Translations under genes and position numbers: made by a program | The notes under the pieces: model-generated | What the model saw: the letters and a program-made list of their open reading frames with translations, nothing else | The model's database searches: none | What the model was told of the DNA's origin: nothing | From: Vespula vulgaris | Taxonomy: Eukaryota > Arthropoda > Insecta > Hymenoptera > Vespidae | Assembly (NCBI RefSeq): GCF_905475345.1 | Contig: NC_066587.1 | Location: forward strand, 631,001 to 695,000 | Reading direction: 5' to 3' | DNA length: 64,000 nucleotides | In this document: in pieces, positions 35,910 through 48,529 of the stretch | Layout: each line of letters starts with the position of its first letter | How positions within the stretch are numbered: position 1 is the stretch's first letter

Positions 35910-36027
35910 AAAAAACGGATACACACACATAAGCGAGAGGCGATGCGATGATGATCGATTTGAATTTAATTAAAAAATATTTAACGAGCGTACGGATATA
36001 CGTCTAGGCTTATCTCCACCCTCTCTC

Positions 36028-36030
<3 letters not shown>

Positions 36031-36076
<46 letters not shown>
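36031..36076. repeat. (CT)n microsatellite
   Basis: About 23 CT units. A (GA)n tract at 36233-36275 forms an inverted partner 160 bp away. Confidence 0.97.
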
Positions 36077-36081
<5 letters not shown>

Positions 36082-36230
36082 AACTCATGTAAATATTAGA
36101 CGATACGCGAGCATCGGCCGCATTCCGCGGTTAATTTCCTTGACGTGTCGCGACTACCATCTCTTGCTTGTGTGTTAATAGTAGTAGTAGTAGTACGCCG
36201 AAAATAAAAAAAGATAAAAAAGCTTTAGTC

Positions 36231-36283
<53 letters not shown>

Positions 36284-36828
36284 AAGGGAGAATGGAGCAT
36301 AGCCGGCCAACAGCCTGCCTGCGGATAATCGTGCAGGAGTAAAATTAAAAATTGCATTATCGTGCCGGCCACGTAATGAAGGCTCCCGTAATGCGGCCGA
36401 AAGGCACGCTAAATAAACTGGCACGCGCAAATCGCCCTACGGTTTTTCCGCGAGCTTTCGTCCGCACACATACGCACACGTGTGCGCTCGCGTTCGTATC
36501 TATTTCTCAGAGAAAAAGAACGGACACGTGTACCTCTATCGTTCGTTTTTCATGTTTCTATGTTAAACGTACTTTTACAAGATATGTGTCATCATTTGTT
36601 TATTTTTCTTTTTTTTTGTTCTCTTTTTTTTTGTTTTTTTTGTACTTTGTTCGACTTTTGTCGAGAAGAAGAAAAAGGGAAGAAGGAAAGTGGGAACGAT
36701 TAATTGTATGTTATTAATTAATTTTAAACAGAAAGGAAATGGGAACGTTTGAAATGACTCGCCTCGTAAATATGAACCATATTTCGTTTCTTTCGATAAA
36801 TAACTTAAACAACGACAATAACAACAAC

Positions 36829-36921
<93 letters not shown>
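36829..36921. repeat. (AAT)n trinucleotide repeat, about 31 perfect units
   Basis: The longest perfect trinucleotide tract in the window (93 bp), preceded by AAC units from about 36808. Likely highly length-variable. Confidence 0.98.
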
Positions 36922-36922
<1 letters not shown>

Positions 36923-37220
36923 TATCATATAAGCTATCGACGTCTTGGTGAACGCGTTTACAACGAGTTAAATGAGCGAAGCGCGTGCACTAGAGAGAGA
37001 AAAAGAAAGAGAGAGAAAGAGAGAGAGAGACAATCTGTACGTGTGTATGTATGAAGGAAAAGGGTGGGTGGAGGAGTGCAGGGTGAAACGGGACGTCGAG
37101 CGTATTGGATTTGTTCATACGGGCGTTCTCTGCGGCGGTGAGAGAAAATCCGACTTCGCGTGGAATTTTTTAATTAGCAAAGAACTTGGGAAAAAAAGAG
37201 AGTGAGAGAGTGAGATAGAT

Positions 37221-37261
<41 letters not shown>

Positions 37262-37368
37262 GATGCGACACGATGGCCCGTTACGCTCAACGAATAAAGT
37301 TGTCGACGTTCGAAGGTGCTTTCCACATGGACGGATGCGGGCGGGCCGATCGAACGACACGAAAACGT

Positions 37369-37422
37369 GCTTGCTTGCTTGCTTGCTTGCTTGCTTCGAA
37401 GCTAGCTAGCTAGCTAGCTAGC
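37369..37422. repeat. (GCTT)n then (TAGC)n
   Basis: About seven GCTT units, a short GAA link, then about five self-complementary TAGC units. Another TAGC run lies at about 38962-38986. Confidence 0.93.
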
Positions 37423-38264
37423 TTCCTCTCGAAACGATGCTTGCTTCCTATCATTGAGAGATTGGCAATGAGTGTCATCGTTAGAAAAAACTTTTACTAT
37501 CAAATTCTTCAAGTAATAATATAGGACGTATCAACAAATTTTTAATTAGACAATAACACTTAGCCAAGTAGGGGGTACGTACTTTGCCGGTTGAAAAAAA
37601 GAACTAAAAATAAAAAAAAAATAAAAAAAAAAGGAAGAAGAATAAAATAATGACATCGTAATTACGAAACTAACTTCGGTCATATAATTAATTCTTTCTT
37701 TCTTTTTCTTTCTCTATCTTTCTTCTTTTTTCTTTTTTTTTTTTGTTGTTGTTATTCAGTCGATCCACGTTTTTACGTTCTACCAATAAAATACGAACGG
37801 AGCGGAATAGATTTTTACGAAAAATTAAAAAGTATCGAGAAGTTCGAGAAGAGAGGGATGATAATAATAAGTAAACAAACGTTAATTTGTTAATTTGAGA
37901 TAATAGAATAGAGGTTTAGTCGTGGAACGGGTTCTATGGATCGTAACGTTCACGAGTACGTATGTAAAAAGCATAAACATAGGAATAATCAGAGACAGAG
38001 GGACGATCTCACCCCAACATCTTTATCTCACCGAAGCACCCTGTGCACGATGTATACGTCGTTGTCCATGCTCCCGGGGTGAACAAGGGTGGCGCCACGC
38101 GTAATGGGCTTACGACAGTGTTAAAAACCCCTCTTATCCGAGCATAATGTCGTCCGAGATCCCGATAAAACTTCCGCACCCCCGGTTAAATGACTACGAC
38201 TTTAAACTCGGAATTTGTTCCGCTCGTCTATTCTTTCTTTTACTTTCCTCCCTCCCCCTCGCCT

Positions 38265-38265
<1 letters not shown>

Positions 38266-38313
<48 letters not shown>
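38266..38313. repeat. Compound (CT)n-(TA)n
   Basis: A CT run leads directly into a TA run of about 16 units. Confidence 0.95.
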
Positions 38314-38315
<2 letters not shown>

Positions 38316-39002
38316 ATCTATATATCTTTGTATCTATCTCTTTTTCTCCCTCTTTTAACTCTTTATCCAGAACTCTGTTAAACCACGACTCGACAAAACG
38401 ACGAGTTGTTTGGCGGTTTCCTCCGATCGGATTTAAACGTAAAAAAGAAACGTTTCCGTTACTGCGATATAATTCCCGAACGAACTCTAAGAGAGATTTC
38501 TATCTTACAAATTTGGAGAACCCACGCGCTTGAATGGACACAGGTACGTGGATCTATCGAATTAACGTCGAACCTAGAATTTAACGATGATGAGAATTAT
38601 TGATGATTGGTAGGGATGAGAGTTCTTTGACGTTCGATTGAGGATCGAAGAAGATAAGGACCGAGAGAAATAGATAGACGGATAGATAAATACACAGATG
38701 GATAGATGGAAAGAATAAAAGACACGAATAAGTAATAAGAAGAAACGTACGAGGAGAAAGAGGAAAGAGTAGCTACTACCATGCCGGCAGTGTCTGCATA
38801 CCGGCCGATATAACGTAGGAAAGTTCTGGCGTCGCGAATCATTCACGCCTTGGACGAGGGGCGCGCATAAGCTAAACCAAGGTCCATACTTGGACGCATG
38901 CTTCCATACGAATACGAAGTCCATAATGCGTGCTCCGTGGCAGAGCTACAGAAGGATGGTTAGCTGAGTTAGCTAGCTAGCTAGCTATCTACCTATCTAG
39001 CA

Positions 39003-39144
39003 GGCGAACGAGCGAACGAGCGAGCGAGCGAGCGAGCGAGCGAGTGCTCTCTGCGTATATACGTACGTACGTACGCGTTTGTGGTAAGCTGTGTGTTCGC
39101 GCGAGCGAGTATGCGTGTGCGTGTGCGTGTGCGTGTGCGTGTGC
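39003..39144. repeat. (GCGA)n and (GTGTGC)n repeats
   Basis: GCGA/GCGAAC units at 39003-39042 and GTGTGC units at about 39115-39144, both CpG-bearing. Confidence 0.92.
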
Positions 39145-39353
39145 AAGAGGGGGTTCGTCTTCACCCCTTCTACGGCCGTGGCAACGCTGCGATGGTCCAT
39201 GGGCGCAGCGATCAATGCCACCGTCGGCTCTCTATGATTCATCCCCACCAGAAAAGACCGTCGTCATGACGACAGCATCCCTCTAGCATCCCCACCAACT
39301 CGACCGACTCATACATGGTGGGGACTATCGAAAAGCCACGAAGGGGTAGTCCT

Positions 39354-39379
39354 CTCTCTCTCTCTCTCTCTCTCTTTAT

Positions 39380-39426
<47 letters not shown>
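39354..39426. repeat. Compound (CT)n-(TA)n
   Basis: CT at 39354-39376 followed by TA at 39388-39426. Confidence 0.95.
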
Positions 39427-39427
<1 letters not shown>

Positions 39428-40080
39428 GTATGTATGTATATATGTATATATACATCTATCTCTTTCTCTTTCCCACTGTCCAAGCGGCGTCGCCGCAGCA
39501 AGGAATTCCTAGGTAGGCGATGCGCTACACAAGAGGAGCAAGGGGCAGCAGGTTGGCAAGTTTGGTGGATCGGGGAAGGGGTTGAGGGACGCGAGAATGG
39601 TAAGGGATTTTCACCCTCTCGTGCGATTCTACGCGTGATCCGTCAAGGGTCAGGTGGGTCACTCCAGGTGACTCGGACACTGGCCAGGACCTTCCGTTCT
39701 ATCTATCCTCCACCTTTTCCTCTCGTTGTTCGACGACAACCCCGTTTACTCCCCCTCACCCATCTATCGTAAATCTTCTTCCTCTTAACGAATAGTCGGT
39801 ACTATTGGTACTCCACGGTGATTTGCGAATTCCGATTTCTTTAACGTCCATTAAAACAAAGGATACTTTGTTGGTCTCCAACGGGACTGGGTATAGCGAT
39901 GTTTCTAATTCGTCTTTAGGTAGAGAGGAACATCGACGTTGGATCGCATAAATCTAAATAACGCGTCAACGTGTATATGACAGATAGTACATCTTTACTT
40001 TTTCTCATAAGTTTCAGTTAGGAAAGTCGGTAAGATTGATCTTTGCCGTACCGACGCGAAGGTCGGACTTTGCCAGATAG

Positions 40081-40146
40081 AAGAAGAAGAAGAGGAGGAG
40101 GAGGAGGAGGAGGAGGAGGAGGAGGAGGAGGAGGAGGAGGAGGAGG
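40081..40146. repeat. (GAA)n-(GGA)n trinucleotide repeat
   Basis: About four GAA units followed by about 17 GGA units, G-rich enough to form G-quadruplexes built from two-G runs. Confidence 0.95.
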
Positions 40147-40783
40147 ATGGTAGTAGAGGATGGAGACGTGGAAGGGTGGCCAAAAGGGGGAGTGGCGAGG
40201 AGATGGATCAGGGAGGATAGGAGAAAACTCGATCCCGCTGTAAATCGAATTACGCGGCCTGTTGAAGATAATGATATTTATGCGTGTCAAGTGTACGATG
40301 TGTGGTCTACCGGGTAGGTACATGTTAAAGCTATACATATCTGAATACATACGTACGTATATACGTCCATATATACGTACATACGTACATGCGTGTCCAT
40401 TGAAAAGGCACGAAAAGGAGAGGAAACGGCGGGAACTTGGAATATAGATATACGCGTATATAGATATCTATAGGTAAAACGTCCCGTAGCTTTTTCGTCG
40501 TAAACCGTCGATGACAAATTTATACTTATGTGTCGTCGTCCATTCGTTTGATTTCGGCGCGAATCTTGCACTCGTCTAATTTATCATTTTTTTAAATTCC
40601 GATTGACGATAGCGAACAGGATGGAGAATGATAAGATCGTCGAACGAATTTGTTTGCGGAATTTGTTAAGGATCGTCCATCGTTTTCTCCTTCTTCGGTA
40701 GTCGACGAGAGAGGAATTAAAAGGAAATAAAAGTAATAAAAATAAAATAAAATGGAGAAGACGTAAGTAAGTACTACATGTGA

Positions 40784-40794
<11 letters not shown>

Positions 40795-40842
<48 letters not shown>

Positions 40843-41037
40843 TTGATACACGAAGCGAGAAACGCGGGCAGGAAAAAGCTTAGGGGCTGCTGAGCCACGG
40901 GGTCTCGAGCACGAAGTTTTCACATTGTCATTTGGGAAAAGCGAAACGAGCGAATGAGAGAGAAAGAGAGAAAGAGAGAGAGAGAGAGAGAAGGAAAGAG
41001 AGGAGAGAGAGGAGAGAGAGAGAGAGAGAGAGAGAGA
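40795..41037. repeat. Pair of (GA)n tracts upstream of the TATA promoter
   Basis: GA tracts at 40795-40838 and 40976-41037 (the latter interrupted by AAGG and AGGAG). The nearer one ends about 140 bp upstream of the predicted start site. GAGA-type tracts are common upstream of paused insect promoters; here they may be only part of the window-wide GA background. Confidence 0.9.
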
Positions 41038-41143
41038 ACCCGAGGTGGTCCACTAGGATCCATCCCCACATAGCAGCGTCTAGCGTGCAGGGGTAACGTC
41101 GATGGTGGGGATACTCAGGGGAAGATTAGAGGGGTGGGGGAGC

Positions 41144-41179
41144 TATATAAGGCCGGTGCGAGGGGGGGAGAGCTCAGTT
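41144..41179 (+). promoter_or_regulatory. Core promoter: TATA box plus insect initiator
   Basis: TATATAAG at 41144-41151 is followed by TCAGTT at 41174-41179, matching the arthropod initiator TCAKTY. Taking the A at 41176 as +1, the TATA box starts at -32, the expected spacing. A near match to the pause-button motif (TCGGTCA against KCGRWCG) lies at about +22 to +28. The flanks are G-rich, and GA tracts lie upstream. This is the only TATA/initiator pair with correct spacing that I found on either strand. Confidence 0.65.
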
Positions 41180-41310
41180 CGTTCAAGAGAAGCGTATCGG
41201 TCACGTCGAGTTTCAAAGGTCGTTCACGAAATTTTCACACCGGATCGTAACGGAACTGTCTCTATCTCTCTCTATCTCTCTTTCTATCTATATATATACA
41301 TATATCTTAT

Positions 41311-41345
<35 letters not shown>

Positions 41346-41605
41346 CTTTCGTCTTTTTAAACGTATCTTTCAACATTTTCCGTCGTTTCTCATACTATTG
41401 ACTTTTGGTACGTCCGATCGTCGCGACAATATTCAACGTTCGTCGTCATCTTCATCGTCGTCGTCGTCGTTGTCGTCATCTTCGTCATCTTCGTCGTCAT
41501 CTTCGTCGTCATCTTTGTGAGAAGAACGCGAGGATGTTCAGAAGGTGTTCTCTCTATCTCTCGGCAGATATTTCTTCATGATGCAGGAAAACGTCCATAA
41601 TAAAT
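41176..41605 (+). other. Predicted untranslated first exon
   Basis: Sequence downstream of the predicted start runs 430 bp to a GTAAGT donor at 41606 (context AAATGTAAGTA). It contains CT and TATC repeats and an imperfect TCG/TCATCT repeat at 41440-41518. Short upstream ATGs exist (41533, 41578 and 41581) but open frames of only a few codons, so a non-coding leader is the best reading. An earlier TTTTGGTACGTCC near 41403 is an alternative donor. The exon end is inferred from splice consensus only. Confidence 0.35.
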
Positions 41606-42591
41606 GTAAGTAGATACTACGTACATATCTGTATCATTGAATGCGATTATGTTATATACCGTTCAACGTCGGGCCATTTTGCATTTGGTTTTGTAGAGAT
41701 AAGATCGTTCCTTCTCTCTCTCTCTCTCTCTTTTTATCTATCTATCTATCTATCTTTTTCTCTTTTCGTCTCTTTCGCTGTATCTCCTCTCTCTCTCTCT
41801 CTCGTTCTATCTATCTCTCTCTTTCTCTCGCGTTCTATCCTCTCTATCTCACTCACTCTTTCTCTCTCTCTCTCTCTCTCTCTCGCTCTCGCACACGAGT
41901 ATCGGTCGTACGGGATCGATCGGTTCGCGATGAAAAGGGATTACCTCGTTCGTAACGTTCGATGCGTGTGTCGAAAGCTACTTCTATTTTTTTTTCTTTT
42001 TTTTTTTATTTTATTTCATTTTTTCGTTTCTCTCTTTCCTTTCTCTCTCTCTCTTTCTCTCATTTTTTTGTATACCTTTCTCGATGCCGGATTTCAAACC
42101 AGAGATACGTAAGCTGATTTTTCGTCTAGACCATCTCCACTGCGTTCTCGCGTTCTTGCTTTTACCGTCGCGATGAAAAAGAAAGAAAGATAAATAGATA
42201 ATAAAAAGAAAGTATATATATATATAATTCGCGAACGTCGTAAAACAATCCTTTTCTTTTTCTCTTCCAATAATGAATTATTTTCTAAATTCGCGTGAAA
42301 CAAAACGATAAGTCCCATCTAATCGAGATAGATTGAGTAATCGCAAAAATTAATTCGTTCCGCGTGCGTTTTATCGATTTAGAGTAGTATCGAGGAGATA
42401 AATGATAATGAAATTACTCGAAGCGAGAGGTTAGGTACGAAATACCACAGGTTCACACGTGATTTCGATTATTCTCGATTATCGATCTCATTCTCGTCGA
42501 ATCATGTCTATGTTTCTGTCGTGTATCCATATCTGTTTCGTACGTTTCGTACGTCTAAAAAATAAATCGTCGTATTTAATTATAATTCTTT

Positions 42592-42596
<5 letters not shown>

Positions 42597-42680
<84 letters not shown>
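42597..42680. repeat. Compound (CT)n-(CTAT)n
   Basis: About 28 CT units followed by about seven CTAT units. Confidence 0.97.
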
Positions 42681-42822
42681 CTCGTAAAACGAATTATTTT
42701 TAATGGCCCTCTTCGTCTCCTTGTACCAAGTTCTCCATCTTCTCTCGAGATCTTACATAAAAAAGGATCTCTCGAGCGTATCGCGAAAAAGCTTGTTTAC
42801 AAATTGGTATATTTTGAACGAC

Positions 42823-42867
<45 letters not shown>
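42823..42867. repeat. (ACG)n trinucleotide repeat
   Basis: About 15 ACG units. It reads as poly-Asp or poly-Thr in plus frames, but flanking sequence gives no exon evidence. CpG in every unit makes it notable. Confidence 0.96.
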
Positions 42868-42869
<2 letters not shown>

Positions 42870-43240
42870 GACGTGTCTCCTGCCATTAATAGTATCGAGG
42901 TCGCCTCAAAGCTACTTTTTTCTTTTACTTTTATATATCACCTTTTTATATTCTGCTCTTTTTTGTTTGCTTTCTTTCTTTCTTTCTTTCTTTTTCTTAT
43001 CTTTTTTTTTTCTCTTTTTTATTATTATTTTCTTTCCCTCTTTAAAAATCCGTACGCAGAATTTTAAGCGATATATTTGTACGTGCAAATGTATGTACAT
43101 ATATAAGTACTTTCAAATCGTTCATCTTACTTCATATAAGATATAAGATATTGAAATGATCGATAAATTAATAATGCGATTTAAAGATTGTGCTCGATTG
43201 CAAAAAATAGCTTTATAATTAAGAAAATAATTCTTTATGC

Positions 43241-43275
43241 CCAAGAATATATATATATATATATATATATATATC
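43241..43275. repeat. (TA)n microsatellite
   Basis: About 17 TA units, followed by further imperfect TA sequence to 43320. Confidence 0.95.
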
Positions 43276-43628
43276 TTTTTACATAAATATATATATATGT
43301 ATATATGAATATATATATATGACGTTGCACGGAATAGTTTTTATACAAGAAGGAGTGGGGAGAGAAGAAGTTAGAAGCGATGGTGGTAACAGCAACACCA
43401 TACACATAATATATTTAATATCATTTGCTCTTCGGTAGAAAAAATCGACTCATTCAGCGTGGTAAAAAGTTACTGGCCAATGGGAATACGGAGAGAAGAA
43501 AAAGAGAGAAAACTATACGCCTAATTAAGTCATACATCCATGCATGTACCCGTCTCTTTTTACTGCTAGAACTTCTTTTTATCGCGTATATAGTACTCGA
43601 CCAATGTCTATATATTATGTATATATAT

Positions 43629-43632
<4 letters not shown>

Positions 43633-43693
<61 letters not shown>
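43633..43693. repeat. (CT)n microsatellite
   Basis: About 24 CT units, then TTTCTCTC variants. Confidence 0.97.
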
Positions 43694-43694
<1 letters not shown>

Positions 43695-44564
43695 TTCGAT
43701 GAATAAACTCGAGTGAATACACGCGAGTACGACGAACAAACAAATTTTTAGATTCTACCGAAATTGTAACACAATGGACCCTTGCGCGATATTTCAAACG
43801 TGCTGCAAGCACGCAACACAGACACATACACACATATACGCATGTACTAATGCATACGTGTATGCACGTACGCACTCACGAAAAATACACACACACATAT
43901 GTATATATATATATATATATGTACATACAGAGTGTAGCATTCTTTAGAACTGCCACGGCACTGCCACCCATCGTTCGTTTCTCTCGGTAAAAATGTTAGA
44001 AAAAGAAAGAGAGGAGAAAAAGAGAAGGGAAAAAGTAGCAGCAATGGTGGTCTGGTGGGTATTGGTGGTACCGGTGATGGTGGTGGTAGAAATGGTGGTG
44101 ATGTGGTGGTGCGGTGGTAGGAGTATTATGGGATTAAGAAGAGCGAGGGAGCGAGAGTCGATTCTTTGTATACTTTTCTTCGCTTCCGTGTCGCTTGCTG
44201 CTTTGTACTCTTGAGAAGTATAACGATCGACGCGAACTTCCTTCTCCGCGAAAGGTTAGAGATGTAAATATTTTATTGTATTATGTTTATTACGTACATG
44301 TGTACGTACGTGTACGTTTGTATGGTTTGTGTGTACACATGCATATTTTAATATGTATGTATGCACGTATTTATATGTAATAGCCACATAACCTAAACCA
44401 CAGTTTCTTCTTTTTTTTTTTTTTTTTTTCCTTTTGGATATTGATTTTTGTCGATTTTTCGTCGATTTATACTACGTGTAAATACATACATAGACACACA
44501 CATATAGTTGAAAAATTTATTATTAAAGATGAATTTTATTTTTATTTATTTACGTTTTATCAAT

Positions 44565-44678
44565 ATGGCGCTGGCCAAACAAAAATTCTACAACGCGTTA
44601 GACCCTACGTACATCTCGGATTTTGTGTGTGCACCATGTTCTTTTTATCTAAATTTTTGTTATCTAATCTCCGATTGA
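44565..44678 (+). CDS. Small ORF, 37 aa, unrecognised
   Basis: A true ATG in a strong context (A at -3, G at +4) opens 37 codons with non-repetitive composition, beginning MALAKQKFYNALDPTYISDF and ending with a Cys/Phe/Tyr-rich tail. It stops at TGA 44676-44678. A DRE-like TATCGATA lies downstream at 44857, ahead of another strong-context but 11-codon ORF (ATG at 44868). No domain is visible, and size alone does not exclude chance. Confidence 0.15.
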   Translation: MALAKQKFYNALDPTYISDFVCAPCSFYLNFCYLISD

Positions 44679-45157
44679 TTTTTCGATAACACGACGTACG
44701 TTAGTAATTTTTCGAATAAAGCGGAATATATTCCTACGAATTGGAATAGATAATAGATTTCCGAATAGATTTTTTAATAAGGAGGCTTATAAAATTCGAC
44801 GAAAAGTATGCATGTTACTCGGATGCGAATTTGTTTACCGGTTTTTTTTTCTTTTTTATCGATAAAAATGGCCGACATTTTAAACGTTTTTACGCGATCA
44901 TAATTTTATAATTCATGAAATTTCAACAATTTTGTAAGGTCGAATGCACGAATAAATTTTTCCCCCCCCTCTTTTTTCAATGTTAACTAGTTATTCTCGA
45001 GAGGATTAGTATAACCAATGAAAACGCGTAATCTCAGGACAGTAACGAGACCATATTTGTCCTACTAATTTATCGACACGGTAAAAAGCTTTTTCACGCT
45101 TCGCGAAAATATCTCAATTTCTGCTAACGTTCTCTGTAACATATACGCATACATATC

Positions 45158-45162
45158 ATACA

Positions 45163-45222
<60 letters not shown>
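45158..45222. repeat. Compound (CATA)n-(TA)n
   Basis: About eight CATA units followed by about 17 TA units. Confidence 0.96.
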
Positions 45223-45226
<4 letters not shown>

Positions 45227-45752
45227 GTGTACGCACAAACTCACCAAGTGAATAATACGAATTAATAATAATGAGCCTGTCATGTAAAAAGAAACGAAAA
45301 GAAGTCACAAAATGGTACCGAAATAAAACAAACAAATATGCATATAATATTTTACTATATATTATCAAATTTTCCCTAACACGCATATATACATACGCAC
45401 AAATTATATAGACATATGTACACTCCTATACACACACACACACACACGTCTAGAGTAAATCGAGCTGCGAGCGGAAAAAAAAATTCAATGAAATTTTTGG
45501 ATTTACGTACTTTTTGTGATTCCTTACCAAAAAAAGAAAAAAACTCTCTCACACCGAAAGAAGAACCATCGTTCCGATGGTATTTACTTTAATGAGGAAA
45601 CGAAAAACTTCACTGATATAAGTTTACGTGTTCATCTGTGCTCAGTGCCCACCCACACGCACGAACGCACACACATACACACACACACACATCAAAGCTC
45701 CCTTCAATCTTTCTCACTCTTTCTTTGCTAAGCCGCAATCAGAAATATTTCA

Positions 45753-45789
<37 letters not shown>

Positions 45790-45928
45790 CGTACACACAC
45801 ACACACTCTCTCTCTCTTTCTCACGTGCATACGCGTACGCGTATGTATATTTACACTGACACTTACACTCACACTCGCACACACACCGTTTCTATATAAA
45901 ATTGTTTGCGCGCGATGAGAGCTCGCTA

Positions 45929-45967
45929 CCGTTAATTAATACTAATGCGAGCGTGCCTCATTAACGG
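45929..45967. promoter_or_regulatory. Homeodomain-site cluster inside an inverted repeat
   Basis: CCGTTAAT at 45929-45936 is exactly complementary to ATTAACGG at 45960-45967. The interval holds TTAATTAA and further TAAT/ATTA cores. The surrounding unique island (45900-46080) has no microsatellite. Confidence 0.3.
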
Positions 45968-46110
45968 TTTCTTTCATTAAATATTCACACTACCCGACCA
46001 GCTTCTGTATGTCCTTGCTGTGCTGCATCGATTCAATCGCATTGTGAAAGGGACGCCAAATGAAAAACTTGTTTCATACCTTTTACTGCGTACTTCGCAT
46101 TTCTTTTCTC

Positions 46111-46115
<5 letters not shown>

Positions 46116-46155
<40 letters not shown>
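46116..46155. repeat. (CT)n microsatellite
   Basis: About 20 CT units. Confidence 0.96.
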
Positions 46156-46159
<4 letters not shown>

Positions 46160-46699
46160 GCTCTTTCTTTATCTCTAGATCCCACGACAAGAAGACGTTG
46201 TGCTATCGTTTACAATGAAAATATGCCTAATCAAAATACGAAAATGGATTTCATTCTTTTCCCTCGTTATCATTGTCCATTACGTATCAATATAATAAGA
46301 CATACTTATTTTTTTTCTTTCCGTCGATATAAGAAAAAAAAAAAATATTAAAATAACGCGTTGCTAAAAAATCAGTGTTGCACGTATGTACGTACGTACG
46401 GTTTTTTTTTGTATTTTATTGATTATTTCGGTTTTTTTTTCTCTTTTTTTCAATTCCATTTACACGAAATGAAAAGATTATGACCGGTTCAGATCATAAA
46501 TCTTTTGGGTTTTCTGATTTTATTTTTTTATCTCTCTTTTTTTTTATCAGTTATTTTTATTTACAACCGAGCTATTTTGATAATTAACGAAAACGTTTGA
46601 ATTTATCGTCGTACGATCGATAAAGTTATATGCGAAGAAAAAGTTCGACCATCGTAAAGATCGTCCGAGAAAATAGAAAAATAAAGAAAGATAGAAAAG

Positions 46700-46772
46700 A
46701 GGAGAGAAAAAGAAAGAAAGAAAGAAAGAAAGAAAGGAAGGAAGGAAGGAAGGAAGGAAGGAAGGAAGGAAA
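46700..46772. repeat. (AAAG)n-(GGAA)n compound repeat
   Basis: About eight AAAG units followed by about nine GGAA units. Confidence 0.95.
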
Positions 46773-47139
46773 GAAGGAAAACGCAACCTAGAGCGTAGCA
46801 TCCCTTCGTTGGTATCATTAATCTCGTCTTTGTCGGAAGGATTCTTCTCGCTGTGAGAGAATACTTTTCTCTCGGTATACTCTCTTTTTATCTCTTTCTT
46901 TCTCCGATGCTCTAAGAAAAATGTCCGATAAAGTTCGTCGATCGGTGGCTCCTCTAACGTCTTACATAATTTTTCTTTTTTTTTCTCTCTCTTTTTTTTC
47001 TTTCTTCCCCAGAGGCGGGAAACAGCTTGCCGAATCTCGAATTGTTTGTCAAATTCCATAAACTCTGATTCGAGATTGTTCGATGCCGTAGGCGAGTAAA
47101 CGATTCCAGTAGGAAACGTAGTTCTGAAGAGTGAGAGAG

Positions 47140-47140
<1 letters not shown>

Positions 47141-47200
<60 letters not shown>

Positions 47201-47202
47201 TA
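47141..47202. repeat. (GATA)n microsatellite, about 15 units
   Basis: A 60-bp GATA tract, the longest perfect tetranucleotide array in the window. Confidence 0.97.
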
Positions 47203-48529
47203 GAGATAGAATGGGAGGAGAAATCGATCGATTCCGGTCTCGAAAATGCCCAAACTCGAGTTTACGACGCGCGTTGGGCGTGAAAATGTGAAATTAGGTA
47301 GGAAACCGACCTAGAAATGCCGAATTCTACGAGTTGATTTATTGACTTAAAAAGTAACGCTTCGCGGTAGTGTTTATCTAAAGTCGGAACTAACAAACCG
47401 ATAATTCCAGCAAGATGTATCGGACAATATTTCGATATTTATTTGCGCGTGTGTACATATATATATGTGTGTGTATTTAAACAAATAATAATAATAATTT
47501 TTTATTGCCACGTCCAACTTTAATTATCGAAAACTAGCCGTGCGAATAAACTCTGCTAATACTACGGAGAATTCGTTGTTCGACCGATGGAACCGTACAG
47601 AGAGATAGATAGAGATAGATAGATGGAAAGAGAGAGGGAGCAAGAGAGAGAGAGAGAGAGAGAGAGGAAAGCCGACGTCGACGATAATATCGTTGGCGTG
47701 ACGCGCGTGTAGCCACCGATGTCGTTGGTAGCGCTGCACCCGGCTTCATCGTCATTCATACCTCAACGTGTATAATCCGTCTCTATGATTTAATCATAAG
47801 CGCGCATCGGGGTAAAGTCATGAAAATTCAGCCGATCCTGTCAAGATCAGAATTTTCTCTTTTTCTCTCATTCTCTCTTTCTCTTTCTCTTTCTCTTTCT
47901 CTCTGTTTCGCGCGCGCTTTCGTTTTTACATCGCCTCCCGAACGAACCCCCTCGTTTTTTAACGTTTTTACACACCGCGATTACGCCGACGTCCAATTTG
48001 TTTATACGCATGTACGTATACGTAGATACGTTAGTTCGAACTGGAAAATATAATTAGAGTTGCGTTTGAAATTAACTCGAATATCATTGATACCGCAATG
48101 ATATGGGAGGGGAGGGTTTATCAGTGGTTGTCATCAGAGAATTGGACAAAAAAGAATAGAATTAATAGATTTATAAATATGAAATAGTTATTCGTTGGAT
48201 CGCGTAGAAAGAGGAAGAGGAATAAAGAGTGAACGAATGAGTGAACGAACGAACGAACGAACGTATGAATGAACGAAGACGAACGGGATGTATGAAAGAG
48301 AAGAGTAAGTTTGAGAGCCGCTGTTACAGATGGAAGATCGTGAATACGGATGAGAGAAAACGTCGATCGATGGGGCGCGCGTCTCTCGTCTTCTCCGTCC
48401 TCCTCTCATCATCGATTTGTTTTATTCGCTGTCTCCGAAATATATCCCGAGCATCGAATGAGAGAGAGAAAGAGATAAAGATAGAGATAGAGAGAGAGAA
48501 AGAAAAAGAGATAGAGAAAGAAAGGAGAA

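Larger units (their letters stand above)
28560..41040. other. Gene-poor segment with microsatellites and unique islands
   Basis: Contains GA, CT, CAG, GGA, AAT, GCTT, TAGC and GCGA repeats. Unique islands are at about 29280-29540, 30780-30900, 31960-32400, 32900-33140, 36330-36450 and 38000-38260. I see no supported multi-exon gene. Confidence 0.55.

Noticed and set aside
38370..38541. Strong acceptor (TTTATCCAG) and donor (CACAG|GTACGT) bracketing an exon-sized unique stretch
   Set aside because: None of the three frames is open from acceptor to donor, and the apparent start at 38406 is TTG. It could only be an untranslated exon, with nothing to link it to.
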